DNA of 64,000 nucleotides from Ostreococcus mediterraneus (taxonomy: Eukaryota; Chlorophyta; Mamiellophyceae; Mamiellales; Bathycoccaceae). Below are positions 46,929-58,027 of this stretch, one piece after another. The notes beneath the pieces were generated by a model, which saw only the letters and a list, made by a program, of their open reading frames with translations, was not told where the DNA came from and made no database searches. A program made the translations under genes and the position numbers. The DNA lies in the NCBI GenBank assembly GCA_012295225.1, contig WMKK01000003.1, positions 615,788 through 679,787 on the forward strand. The letters run 5' to 3'. The stretch's first letter is position 1, and each line of letters begins with the position of its first letter.

Positions 46929-49493
46929 ATGCCGCGTCGCTTTCACGAAACCAACGACCGAGACCAGGACGACGACGACGATGACGAGGCGCGGTTGATG
47001 ACGGCACCTACGAGTACGACGACACCGACACCTCAGAGGAGGGAAATACACACAACAGGTGGTGCGTCGTCGACCTCGACTCGCGAGGTGAAGCTGGCGA
47101 TTGAAGGCATGACGTGCGGGGCGTGCACGTCGGGTGTCGAACGCGCGTTGCGGGACGCCGCGGGAGTGACGAGCGCGAGCGTGAGTTTAGTTCCCGAAGG
47201 CGTGGCGTTGGTGACGTTTGATCCACAGCGCACTGGACCAAGAGATTTGATTGATGCCATAGAAGATATTGGGTTCGGTGCCGCCATACATCGAAGTGTG
47301 AGTGGAGAAGGAGAGACAGGCGCAAGGGCACGTTCGGCGCCCAAGCGCGAAGCGGAGCAGTACAGAGAAGAACTTAAGCTTAGCGTCGCACTCACGGCGC
47401 CGATTGTGCTCATCAACCTCATCGTGGTGAGAATTTGGAATCCTAAGGTGATGAATGATTTATCGTTCTGGGTGCTCGTTAAGCTCGCGCTCGCCACGCG
47501 CGTGCAGTTTGGCGTGGGTATGCGTTTTCATCGCGGTGCCTACATGGCGCTCAAGCGAGGAGCTAGTAACATGGATGTGCTGATTTCCCTAGGCACGAAC
47601 GTGGCGTATACAGTGAGTGTGTTTAGTATTTTACATTGTATTTTCTTTGGTTCGATGTTTGCCAAGGATTACTTTGACACGAGCTCGATGTTGATTACGT
47701 TCATCTTGATTGGCAAATATCTCGAGACAACGGCGCGCGGGAAAACGAGCGAGGCGATTACAAAGCTACTCGATCTTACACCGCGTCATGCGTTGATGCT
47801 AACACCCATAAACGGTCAACCGGATGAATATACCGAGAAAACGATCGCCACGGAGTTGATTCACATCGGAGATTTGTTAAAGGTGCTTCCGGGCGCGCGC
47901 GTTCCGGCAGACGGCGTCGTCGTCAAAGGCGAAGCACACGTAGACGAGTCCATGGTTACCGGGGAAACGATGCCAGTGACACGCAAAGTCAACGCCCGAG
48001 TGATGGGTGGTACAATCAACGAGGGAAGTTCATTCATCATGCGTGCTGATAAGATTGGTGGCGACTCAACGTTGTATCAAATTGTGCAACTTGTTGAAAA
48101 CGCGCAACTCGTCAAGGCGCCGATTCAAGCCTTTGCGGATAGAGTTTCGAGCATCTTCGTTCCAGTCGTCATAGTATTAGCCACCGTAACCTTTCTATCC
48201 TGGGTCATTGCGGGCCTGACAAACTCAATTCCCGATGCTTGGGTCCCAGCAAATGAAAGCAAAGGATTATTTGCAATGATGTTTGGCATCTCTGTGCTCG
48301 TCACAGCGTGCCCGTGCGCGCTTGGATTGGCGACGCCAACGGCCATCATGGTTGGAACTAGCGTAGCTGCGACGAATGGGATCTTAATCAAAGGCGCCGA
48401 CGCCCTCGAACGTGCGGGAAACTTGGACGTCGTGGTTTTCGACAAGACGGGAACGCTCACAACTGGTTCGCCAACTGTCGTTGCGTTTAAATCCACGCAA
48501 CCGGCGTTACTCGAACGCGTCATCAGTTTGACCGTTCTCGTGGAGAAGGAAAGCGAGCATCCGATTGCCAAAGCAGTCCGTGATTATGCACGTCGTCAGA
48601 GTCCAGCTGAGATTCCCGCGTCTTCGCGAGGTGAGGTTGAAAACATTCCCGGACAAGGCGTGCGTTGCGTCGTCAATGGAACAGTCATCGTGTTGGGGAA
48701 CGCCAGGCTCATGACTGCGCTGGCAGTCGTTTCAAAATCTACTGTGATTTCGGAATTTCAAACCTTACATGAAGACAAAGGTAACACAGTGATATTCGTC
48801 AGCATCGATGGTATCATAGAAGGAGCATTCGCAGTTTCAGACGAGTTGAAGCCCGACGCCGCGACAGCTGTCGCGGCGTTGAAGGAGCGCGGCATCGAAA
48901 GCATCATGGTGACTGGTGATAATTGGAAAACTGCACGCTCGGTTGCAGCGGCGTGTGGAATCACGCGAGTTCATGCCGAAGCATCACCTGAAGAGAAGGC
49001 GAAAATCATCAAGGATTTGCAATCTCAAGCATCGCCGCGATCGGTGAATACGTTTATTCAAACCGTGGTGGCGATGATCGGCGATGGCATCAATGACGCG
49101 CCATCTTTGGCATCTGCAGACGTCGCCATGGCTATCGGTGCGGGAACTGATATCGCCATCGAGGCTGCTGATTTTGTGCTCATGCATGCTGATTTATATA
49201 CCGTTGTCAATGCCGTGGATATCTCACGAAAAACATTCAGGCAGATACGACAAAATTATATTTGGGCGCTAGGGTATAACTCGGTTACTATTCCACTTGC
49301 TGCCGGCGTATTTTACCCAAGCATCCAAGTCCCACCGTGGTTGGCGAGCATATTGATGGCGTTTAGTAGTATATCTGTCGTCCTAGCATCGCTTTCGTTG
49401 ACAAAGAAGTGCTCAAGTGCAAATTTAGGACGCGGAGTTGGTCATGGCTCGACGCACGCGTCGATGACGAGGGTGAAAGTCATTCACAACTAG
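46929..49493 (+). CDS. Copper-transporting P1B-type ATPase (HMA family)
   Basis: The 854-residue protein starts at the ATG at 46929. One HMA metal-binding domain carries GMTCGACTSGV near residue 60. Eight membrane helices surround the usual cytosolic domains. The motifs are TGE in VTGETMPVTR, the ion-path CPC in VTACPCALGLATPTA (about residue 460), the phosphorylated Asp in DKTGT (504), SEHP (542) and MIGDGIND (717). The CPC plus HP pair marks Cu(I) pumps, like plant RAN1/HMA7 or PAA1. The N-terminus is not a clear plastid transit peptide, so a Golgi-type site is more likely. The short tail has no di-Leu signal. Confidence 0.93.
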   Translation: MPRRFHETNDRDQDDDDDDEARLMTAPTSTTTPTPQRREIHTTGGASSTSTREVKLAIEGMTCGACTSGVERALRDAAGVTSASVSLVPEGVALVTFDPQRTGPRDLIDAIEDIGFGAAIHRSVSGEGETGARARSAPKREAEQYREELKLSVALTAPIVLINLIVVRIWNPKVMNDLSFWVLVKLALATRVQFGVGMRFHRGAYMALKRGASNMDVLISLGTNVAYTVSVFSILHCIFFGSMFAKDYFDTSSMLITFILIGKYLETTARGKTSEAITKLLDLTPRHALMLTPINGQPDEYTEKTIATELIHIGDLLKVLPGARVPADGVVVKGEAHVDESMVTGETMPVTRKVNARVMGGTINEGSSFIMRADKIGGDSTLYQIVQLVENAQLVKAPIQAFADRVSSIFVPVVIVLATVTFLSWVIAGLTNSIPDAWVPANESKGLFAMMFGISVLVTACPCALGLATPTAIMVGTSVAATNGILIKGADALERAGNLDVVVFDKTGTLTTGSPTVVAFKSTQPALLERVISLTVLVEKESEHPIAKAVRDYARRQSPAEIPASSRGEVENIPGQGVRCVVNGTVIVLGNARLMTALAVVSKSTVISEFQTLHEDKGNTVIFVSIDGIIEGAFAVSDELKPDAATAVAALKERGIESIMVTGDNWKTARSVAAACGITRVHAEASPEEKAKIIKDLQSQASPRSVNTFIQTVVAMIGDGINDAPSLASADVAMAIGAGTDIAIEAADFVLMHADLYTVVNAVDISRKTFRQIRQNYIWALGYNSVTIPLAAGVFYPSIQVPPWLASILMAFSSISVVLASLSLTKKCSSANLGRGVGHGSTHASMTRVKVIHN

Positions 49494-49586
49494 CAGAGGA
49501 GGTTTTTACAATCGTAGTAAAGTAGTACATAGTAGAAGCTGTATATTAGAAACAAGACAATAGTAGATGCGCGCACGTGCAAAGTC

Positions 49587-50507
49587 TCACGCGTCATCGC
49601 CATTCACAAGCTGGACCTCCGGAGCTTTCTTACCGCCGCTCCCATCGCGCCGCGCGCGCGCTTTCGCGCGCGCCGACGCCGTCTTGGCCTTCTTCTTGGG
49701 GACTTTCAAATCGAGCAAGCCTCCGGGTGGGGTGATTTCCATCGTACACGCGGCCGCGTTTACCACAGGTACGATGTCCTTCACGAATGGCACGTACACG
49801 AAAAATTCCACCGTTTCACCCTTGTCGTTCACCTCCGCCGGCAAGCCAACCTTGAGCAAGTCTTGCGTGCCGGCGCCTCGCACGACATCTTCCACGACGC
49901 CTACAACAGCGCCCGTGCTTTGCTCAATCACTGTCATACCCTCCAATTCTTGCGCGTAAAACTCGTCGTCACCATCACCATTCGCCCCGTCGTCGTCTCG
50001 CAGCGACTCTCGATCAGTCGTAGACACGTACAAGCGCGTCCCGATGAGCGCTTCGGCGGCGTTTCTATCGTCGCACCCCGCCAATTTCACAATCACATCT
50101 GTTCGACCTTTACTCGTCACCCACCGCCCAGAACGTACTTTAACCGCACGAACATCCCCTACTGGTGCATCGAACCCTGTCTTTGTCTTCCCTTGCGCCT
50201 GAAGTTCCACGCGCAACGTCGAACCGGTGCGCATAAAGCGCTCCTCGATGAAATCCGTCGTCGGCGTCACGCGCACTTCACCTCGTAAACTATGCGCGGC
50301 GACGATCGCACCAACCTGCACTAAATCATCCGCACTCACCCCATCGTCCGTCGCTCCGGCGTTCGCCACCACACCCCTCGTCGTCGTCGTCGTCGGTCGT
50401 GTCGCTTGTTGAACGTTTCTCCTCGAGACGCTCGTCGTCCCGCGACGTCGACTCGGACCCCGTCCCACCACCATCGTCGCCGTCGTCGTCGCCATCATCA
50501 CCATCAT
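49587..50507 (-). CDS. rimM: RimM-type ribosome maturation factor, plastid-targeted
   Basis: The 306-residue product starts at the ATG at 50507; the frame is open further upstream but that part overlaps the divergent helicase start. About 60 Thr/Arg/Ala-rich residues form a probable transit peptide. The RimM N-domain begins VQVGAIVAAHSLRGEVRV and a PRC-barrel follows (ELEGMTVIEQSTGAVVGVVE), then FVYVPFVKDIVPVV and PPGGLLDL. RimM matures the head of the small ribosomal subunit and binds uS19. A basic tail follows. The position 110 bp from the DHX37 gene puts two ribosome-assembly genes back to back. Confidence 0.9.
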   Translation of the reverse strand: MMVMMATTTATMVVGRGPSRRRGTTSVSRRNVQQATRPTTTTTRGVVANAGATDDGVSADDLVQVGAIVAAHSLRGEVRVTPTTDFIEERFMRTGSTLRVELQAQGKTKTGFDAPVGDVRAVKVRSGRWVTSKGRTDVIVKLAGCDDRNAAEALIGTRLYVSTTDRESLRDDDGANGDGDDEFYAQELEGMTVIEQSTGAVVGVVEDVVRGAGTQDLLKVGLPAEVNDKGETVEFFVYVPFVKDIVPVVNAAACTMEITPPGGLLDLKVPKKKAKTASARAKARARRDGSGGKKAPEVQLVNGDDA

Positions 50508-50616
50508 CCTCACCGTGGCACGGGCGCGTGTCTCTGCACTCGCGTCGCCGTGGAGTGACGCGCGTCGCTTGACACACACCGCCGCCGCCGCCACTGTGCG
50601 ACGCGCACCAATCACC

Positions 50617-53600
50617 ATGTCGCGCGACACCGACGACGGGGACGATCGGCCGTCGTCCCTGGTGTTCCTGCCATCGCGTAAACCCACGAGCGGGGTCGCG
50701 GGCGCGCACGCCAAGCGCGAGAGAGACGCCGCACGCCAAGCGCGCACCGCCGGGGCGTCGCACACCAAGCTCAGTAAGAGTCAAAAGCGCAAGTTGGCCA
50801 AGATTGCTGAAGATGCGAAGAAACGACACGAACGGGAGGGCGTGATTGAGAGTTTACGCGCAAATGCGGCGAATGAGACGACGTTATCGTTGATGCGATC
50901 GACGACGAGCTTGGGGGCGAGAGAAACTGCGAGAGAGAAGTTGAGGAGGGCGTTAAAGGCGGAACGCGCTGGGGTGGCGTTGGAGGAGTTGAAGGATGCG
51001 CGATTGACGAAACGACCCAAGGCGACGACGGTTGATGCGAACGATGACGATGACGATGATGACAACGAAAGTGACGATGACGACGATGTGGTTGATGCAA
51101 AGAAACCGACATTCATGCATGGGAACGCGGGTGGTCGTGTGGAAGACGAAGAGACTGACGACGACGACGCCGAAGCCAAAGCCGAAGGCGACGCGTTGAC
51201 GCGCGCCGCGATTGAAGCCGCAGAAGCGGCGGGTATGCACTCATTAGATGACGCTACGCGAGAATTAGTTAAAGTCCTACGTGCACGCGCACAGGTGATC
51301 GATAAAGATGATAACGCACCGACGTCAACGTCTTACAAAGGCTTGCACCATGAAGTCTTTAAAGGTTGTTCATTCGTCGTTCCAGTGCAGCGCACGGAGG
51401 CGATTCAAGCCACGCGCGAGGGGTTGCCGATAATCCAAGAGGAGCACGAGATCGTGGATGCGATTAATACTAATCCAGTGACGGTGATTTGCGGTGCTAC
51501 GGGGTGTGGTAAGACGACACAGGTGCCACAATTTTTGTACGAAGCGGGATACGGAGACGCCGACTGCGCGAGTCATCCAGGCGCCGTCGCGGTGACGCAG
51601 CCAAGACGCGTGGCGGTGACATCCACGGCAAGACGTGTGGCAGAAGAACTCAACGTCCCATTAGGTGGCGACGTGGGGTATCAAATCCGTTACGACAAGA
51701 ACGTTGGTGATAATCCTCGCGTGAAATTCATGACGGATGGCATCTTGCTTCGCGAAGTGCAAACCGACTTTTTGTTGCGCCGATACTCGGTGGTGATTAT
51801 CGACGAAGCGCACGAGCGTAGCGTTAACACGGATATTTTACTCGGTCTTCTATCGCGCATCGTCCCATTGAGAGCAGCACTTGCGGCCGAAGGTCAGGCG
51901 GTGACGCCGCTTCGTTTAGTTGTCATGTCGGCGACGTTGCGCGTCGAAGAATTCGTAGAGAATAAAAAATTGTGTCCGACGCCTCCGGCGTTGTTGCAAG
52001 TGGCTACGAGACAGTTCCCTGTTACCGTGCACTTTTCAAGGAGAACTGAACACGCGGATTATGTCGCTGCGGCGACGAAAAAAGTCCTCGCGATCCATCG
52101 CAAGTTGCCTCCCGGTGGTATTCTTGTGTTTCTCACAGGGCAAAAAGAAGTGGAGGCGATGTGTCGAAAGCTTCGTCAAGCGTATCCGCTTCATGGTAAA
52201 GCCACCGCGGGTGACGGGTCGTCGTCCGAAAGTGATGACGACAACGACAATGGCGAAGATAATGGCAACGAATCAGGTGGTGAGATGGACACATATGATG
52301 TCGACGCAATCGATGCCGCTGGGGAAGACGTTGGCGACGACGACGTTGATTTTGACGGCGAAGATGATATGTCTGATGTTGCGAGTGATATCAGCGAAGA
52401 AGACGAAGTACAAGTCATGGGTGGTGAAGGTGTTGGCGAAGAAGAAGCTGCAGAAGCGGAAGCCGCGTGGACGCGGGCAAATATGCCATCGGCGGCGCTC
52501 TCTTCAAAAGATAGTGGTAAACCAGCCGACGCTGGTCCGGGTGGTTTGAATGTGCTTCCACTGTACGCGCTGCTACCGCAAGCTTTGCAACAGCGCGTGT
52601 TTGCTCCAGCCCCTGACGGGTCTCGAATGGTGATTGTTGCTACAAATGTCGCTGAAACTTCCTTAACGATCCCTGGTGTTCGATACGTCATCGATGCTGG
52701 ACGCGCAAAGGAGCGCGTATACGAACGCGACAGCGGTTTGTCTCGCTTCACCGTGGGATGGGTCAGTAAAGCCAGCGCCGATCAACGCGCTGGTCGTGCG
52801 GGCCGTACTAGTCCTGGGCACTGTTACAGACTTTTTAGCAGCGCGCACTTCGTGGATGAGATGAAACCACACGCTGACCCGCAAATCTTGGGCGTTCCCG
52901 TCGAAGGCGTGGTGTTGCAAATGCGCGCCATGGGCATTGACAAGGTGATAAACTTTCCATTTATATCACCTCCAGAGAAAACTTCCCTCATGGCGGCGGA
53001 GAAGACGCTGCAGATATTAGGCGCCGTCGAACGTGGACGCGGAGGTGACGATGTCGGCCCGCTCACTGCACTCGGTCGAGCGATGGCGGTGTTACCGATT
53101 AGCCCGAGACATTCGCGCATGTTGTTTGCCGCGGCGCAAAGCGTCGTTCCGGGATGTTTATCTCCCGCCATTGCTATCGCAGCGGCATTGAGTATGGACA
53201 GTCCATTCTTACGAAACACCACCGAAGACGAAGATGACAACAACACGCATGCCAAGGGTCCGCACCCGCACGTACGGTTTCATCATCCGCACAGCGACGC
53301 GCTCTCCGCCGCGCAAGCCGTGTTGGCGTACGACCAATGCAAAGGCGTGAAAGCCAAGGAAGAATTCTGCGCCAAAAACAGACTTCACGAGAAAACAATG
53401 CGAGAAATGTCCGATTTACGTCGACAACTTCAGCGCATGATCGTATCTCTCGCCAACGCCCAAAAGATACCCGGATTACCTCAAGGCGCGATTGAGGCGC
53501 TCGACGACGATTTCGCGGCGACGACGGCGTTGCCACCCGGAGGCAAAGTAGAGATTGCGTTACGACAGGCACTTTGCGCGGGATGGGCCGACCGCATCGC

Positions 53601-54390
53601 GCGTCGCGCGAAACAGAAAGAGATGGAACAACACATGCGAAACTCTGAAGATAAAGGTGAAGGTAAGCAATCCAAAGCGACGCGTTACGTCCCGGCGCTT
53701 CTCGACGTGCCGGTGTTTTTGCATCCGACGTCGTCTTTACATCGAACGTCACCCGACTACGTGGTGTACACCGATTTGCTTCAGACCGAGAAACGTCCAT
53801 ATGTCGTCGGCGCAACGGCAATTGAGCCCGAGTGGCTCATCGATCACGCCAGTGCACTCGTAGACCGGGGTGCGATGTTGCGAGACCCCGCGCCTCGCTA
53901 CGCTTCGAGCAAGGACAAAGTCGTCGGATGGCTCGCCCCGGCGTTTGGTCCGCACCGATGGGAATTACCATTACATCCCATTGACGTGGAATCCGTTGAT
54001 ATCAAATGTGCTGTATTTGCCTCAGCGCTTTTATCGGGCACGGTATCCGCCCCCATGCAAGATTTACGCGAAAAACTCGCCGCCAAACCGCTCTTGGCGT
54101 CGCGCCCCGAAGGCAAGACGCAGATGCGTGTGGTGGACTTACTCGGCGCTTTGAAGCGATACGACGGTGGTATATGCACCCGTGCGCAGTTACGTGCGAT
54201 GTGGGCGAAACATCCGAGGTATCTATTCAACGAATTAAAGGCTTGGATGAAAACAGGCAAGGCGTACGCGCTCGAAAGCGCGTGGACGAGCGTCGTCAGA
54301 GGCGCGTCGGAACCTGAACTCTCGAGAAAATCCAAGAAGGAAGCGGGCAAGAGCACAAAGAAGAAGACACTCCTCAGCGTGCACAAGTAG
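50617..54390 (+). CDS. DHX37: DEAH-box RNA helicase DHX37/Ecm16 (Dhr1)
   Basis: The 1257-residue protein starts at the ATG at 50617. A charged N-terminal region (KLSKSQKRKLAKIAEDAKKR) is followed by RecA-1 with Walker A GATGCGKT (about residue 292) and DEAH (about 394). An acidic insert of about 90 residues (528-618) interrupts RecA-2. Then come TNVAETSLTIPGVRYVID, the QRAGRAGR region and the WH/ratchet/OB domains. The match to DHX37 includes LLQVATRQFPVTVHFSRRTE. The enzyme removes U3 snoRNA from pre-ribosomes in the nucleolus. The tail is Lys-rich. Confidence 0.93.
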   Translation: MSRDTDDGDDRPSSLVFLPSRKPTSGVAGAHAKRERDAARQARTAGASHTKLSKSQKRKLAKIAEDAKKRHEREGVIESLRANAANETTLSLMRSTTSLGARETAREKLRRALKAERAGVALEELKDARLTKRPKATTVDANDDDDDDDNESDDDDDVVDAKKPTFMHGNAGGRVEDEETDDDDAEAKAEGDALTRAAIEAAEAAGMHSLDDATRELVKVLRARAQVIDKDDNAPTSTSYKGLHHEVFKGCSFVVPVQRTEAIQATREGLPIIQEEHEIVDAINTNPVTVICGATGCGKTTQVPQFLYEAGYGDADCASHPGAVAVTQPRRVAVTSTARRVAEELNVPLGGDVGYQIRYDKNVGDNPRVKFMTDGILLREVQTDFLLRRYSVVIIDEAHERSVNTDILLGLLSRIVPLRAALAAEGQAVTPLRLVVMSATLRVEEFVENKKLCPTPPALLQVATRQFPVTVHFSRRTEHADYVAAATKKVLAIHRKLPPGGILVFLTGQKEVEAMCRKLRQAYPLHGKATAGDGSSSESDDDNDNGEDNGNESGGEMDTYDVDAIDAAGEDVGDDDVDFDGEDDMSDVASDISEEDEVQVMGGEGVGEEEAAEAEAAWTRANMPSAALSSKDSGKPADAGPGGLNVLPLYALLPQALQQRVFAPAPDGSRMVIVATNVAETSLTIPGVRYVIDAGRAKERVYERDSGLSRFTVGWVSKASADQRAGRAGRTSPGHCYRLFSSAHFVDEMKPHADPQILGVPVEGVVLQMRAMGIDKVINFPFISPPEKTSLMAAEKTLQILGAVERGRGGDDVGPLTALGRAMAVLPISPRHSRMLFAAAQSVVPGCLSPAIAIAAALSMDSPFLRNTTEDEDDNNTHAKGPHPHVRFHHPHSDALSAAQAVLAYDQCKGVKAKEEFCAKNRLHEKTMREMSDLRRQLQRMIVSLANAQKIPGLPQGAIEALDDDFAATTALPPGGKVEIALRQALCAGWADRIARRAKQKEMEQHMRNSEDKGEGKQSKATRYVPALLDVPVFLHPTSSLHRTSPDYVVYTDLLQTEKRPYVVGATAIEPEWLIDHASALVDRGAMLRDPAPRYASSKDKVVGWLAPAFGPHRWELPLHPIDVESVDIKCAVFASALLSGTVSAPMQDLREKLAAKPLLASRPEGKTQMRVVDLLGALKRYDGGICTRAQLRAMWAKHPRYLFNELKAWMKTGKAYALESAWTSVVRGASEPELSRKSKKEAGKSTKKKTLLSVHK

Positions 54391-54541
54391 ATATAATACA
54401 CTTAGTCATAGTTTGTTAGATAACGCACACGTAGCATAGGTAGGCTTAATATACAAGTACGCTCTCAACAGCTGCGCGGCGTAAATAGGGGGAACACGCG
54501 AGGGCGCGGTTTAAAAATAGAAGAGCATCTTTGACGTGTGA

Positions 54542-54559
54542 TGGTGTCTCGAGACACCA
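54542..54559 (-). terminator. Histone-type 3' stem-loop of H3 mRNA
   Basis: An 18-bp perfect palindrome TGGTGTCTCGAGACACCA lies about 66-83 nt past the H3 stop. It folds into a GGTGTC / GACACC stem of six pairs with a four-base TCGA loop, the same geometry as the animal histone mRNA 3' hairpin. A purine-rich CAAAGATG follows downstream on the H3 sense strand, in the place of the histone downstream element. Function is inferred. Confidence 0.6.
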
Positions 54560-54624
54560 GTTTATCTTCAACGAAGCGTTTCAAAAGAAACACTCAGTAT
54601 AGATGTGTTGGCGATGCGTAAAAT

Positions 54625-55694
<1,070 letters not shown>

Positions 55695-55697
<3 letters not shown>

Positions 55698-55711
55698 ATG
55701 CTTTGCATTTA
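55695..55711 (+). terminator. Palindromic hairpin overlapping the H4 stop codon
   Basis: The 17-nt string TAAATGCTTTGCATTTA folds as seven base pairs with a TTT loop. Its first three bases are the H4 stop codon. H3 has a similar palindrome (TGCGTAAAATTTACGCA, 54615-54631) also spanning the stop. Both may mark mRNA 3' processing or stability; the role is inferred. Confidence 0.5.
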
Positions 55712-55914
55712 GTAATCTGTGCTTTAACCGTCGGCGAGTTTTTAAACGAAACGTCGCCGTCGAGCAAAAAACAAACAATGGTGTTCAAATTCTTAAACAC
55801 CACCAACGATACAAAGATGATTATAATTCTCTCCAACGTTCTCGGTTGTACTACTGTTCTACTGTGTATATAAAGAATGCTATTGTATGTCGTGTCGCTA
55901 CTGCCGCTCATCGG

Positions 55915-57894
55915 TCAATACCAAAACGGCGACGCCGGGCTTTGGTTGAATTGCACGTTGTACGCCATGACGTCTGGATGGATGCCTTCGCGAAGAGCGT
56001 TTAATCGGAACTCCCATCGACCTTGGATATCCAGTAACCCATTGTCATGGGCACTCTCACCGTCCACGCCGCCGCTGCCGCCGCCGCCGCGTTGTCGATG
56101 TCGACGACGTTTCCGGCGCGTCGCCGCCGCGTGCGTGCCTTCGCACGCGTGCCAAAAGTAAAAGTTTTCCAGCGTGGCAAAGGTTTTCGCAAAGTATGCC
56201 GTGTTTGGTGCCATGCGCATCAAACTCCGACAGTGATTGAGCATCAATTTGAACGCTTTGAGGCGATCCCCAGCAATCGCCGGCGCGCGCGGCTTGGAGA
56301 CGTCGGCGGCGCTGGGCGCGATTTTTGCCTCGTTCAACATGTGTTCGATAACCGCGTCGCGAACAATCATCAATTGCCAATGGTCTTGACGAATGCGACA
56401 TCGTGTCATGGTTTTGTACAGCGTTAAAGGCGACAAATATCCTCTGTTTTTCACGCTGTGGTTGGAGAGTCGCTTTGAACGCCATCGCTCGTGCCAGCGC
56501 AAGACGTCTTCGTCTTCGCTCCCGCTCGTAGTGTCGCGTTCTTCAAAGTCTTCATCCGACATGGACGTCTCGCTATCGTCACTACTGCGTTTAAATCCCG
56601 ACGACGACGACGACGACGCGTCCCTGTCATGCAAAGGTGTCTTGGAGGAGCCTTCTGAGCGAGAAAAACCACCCGCGACGTCGGCGCCTCCTCCGCCTCC
56701 GAGTTTTAGCGACATTAAATTACCTTCGTCATCAAAATGAGACTCAAAGCCAGTGATGTAATCGTGACAAGAAAAGAACCATCGCGAGTCATACACATCC
56801 CATGGTCTCGTGGGTTGTTCAATGCCGTAGCTCAAATCAAACGAGCACCTGCGACACATGCACGTGAACCCCCAGTCGCGCTTGAGAATTTTTTGTCGCA
56901 TTCGCACCGGTAACCATTGTATCATGGGCTTGCCATAGCACACCGTAATTTCCTCACCCGCTCCTATCTCTCGTAATGAGTACAACGTGACTTCATTGTC
57001 ATCTGAAACGCGACTGATCGCCGCATTTGGTTCGCACGAATGATTACACGCGCCAATCGCGTCAAACAGTTCCAGCGAGCACTCGACGTAGTTTGCCCCT
57101 AAAGCATACCCCGAACTCGACGTCTGTGCCGGTTTCGTCACGCGCGTGATGGCATTATACTTTACGCGCGCCGCAAACTCTAACCATTCATCGACATTAT
57201 CATCATCATCGTACTTTTCCTGCGCATCCAGCGCCTCTTCTCGTTCGTCGCGCGTCAGAAATCCCAACCCCGCCGCCGGCGCTCGCCCTCGACTATATTC
57301 CCTCCCTCTCGGCGTTTTCGCCAGCTGTCCGAGCAACATCCCAAACGCCGCACCCTCACTACGAAATATCCCTCGCGTTGACACCACGCGTTCGCGTATC
57401 AACGCCGTACACGCCTCCACGCGCGCCTTCGCGCGCGTCCCGCACTCCACCCGACGCCGCGCGCCGCCCCCGACGCCGCCACCCTCAACCTCCTCCTCAT
57501 CCGTGTCCTCGTATATCTCAACCCGTCGGTCACGCATCATCACCCCTAACGGTTTCTTCACCGCATCCTCCTCCGCGAACACCTCGCGCGTGCCCACGCC
57601 CGCGCGCACCGCCGACCCGCGCGCGCTCCGGTGCCGCCGCCTCGCGCGCGTCTCCCGCGCCTCCTCGTCCTCGTCCTCGTCCAGGGCGTCCGCGTCGTCC
57701 GCGAGCGCGGCGATGAGGTTCGCCGTCGATGTCGAATACCCCATCATCGTCGTCGTCGTCGTCGTCGAACTCACCGCCGCGACGACGACCGCGCGCGCGC
57801 GAATGGGCGGTCGAGCGCCGACGCCGCGCACGTACGCGCACGTACGCGTACATACATGGGACTCATCATCACATACTATGTACACTACCCCCAT
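55915..57894 (-). CDS. SET-domain protein (SMYD-like split SET)
   Basis: The 659-residue frame starts at the ATG at 57894; an alternative start at 57747 removes 49 low-information residues. The N-terminal half is acidic and Arg-rich. SET features lie in the middle: IGACNHSCEPNA (about residue 285), LREIGAGEEITVCYG, and a post-SET CxC-x2-C (FTCMCRRC). This is the SMYD/SET7-like class with NHSC and catalytic Tyr in CYG. The C-terminus is a helical region with an acidic/Ser-rich insert. Substrate is unknown: histone or ribosomal Lys is possible. Its position next to the histone pair and haspin may be chance. Confidence 0.8.
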   Translation of the reverse strand: MGVVYIVCDDESHVCTRTCAYVRGVGARPPIRARAVVVAAVSSTTTTTTMMGYSTSTANLIAALADDADALDEDEDEEARETRARRRHRSARGSAVRAGVGTREVFAEEDAVKKPLGVMMRDRRVEIYEDTDEEEVEGGGVGGGARRRVECGTRAKARVEACTALIRERVVSTRGIFRSEGAAFGMLLGQLAKTPRGREYSRGRAPAAGLGFLTRDEREEALDAQEKYDDDDNVDEWLEFAARVKYNAITRVTKPAQTSSSGYALGANYVECSLELFDAIGACNHSCEPNAAISRVSDDNEVTLYSLREIGAGEEITVCYGKPMIQWLPVRMRQKILKRDWGFTCMCRRCSFDLSYGIEQPTRPWDVYDSRWFFSCHDYITGFESHFDDEGNLMSLKLGGGGGADVAGGFSRSEGSSKTPLHDRDASSSSSSGFKRSSDDSETSMSDEDFEERDTTSGSEDEDVLRWHERWRSKRLSNHSVKNRGYLSPLTLYKTMTRCRIRQDHWQLMIVRDAVIEHMLNEAKIAPSAADVSKPRAPAIAGDRLKAFKLMLNHCRSLMRMAPNTAYFAKTFATLENFYFWHACEGTHAAATRRKRRRHRQRGGGGSGGVDGESAHDNGLLDIQGRWEFRLNALREGIHPDVMAYNVQFNQSPASPFWY

Positions 57895-58027
57895 ACGGAC
57901 CCATACATGGGCAAACCACAGTCACAGTACGACGACGACGACGAACGTCCGTTCGCGTCGCCTCGTGCACGAGTGCGTGGGTGTCGGCATTGCGCGACGA
58001 CGACGACGACGACGACGACGAGACGGG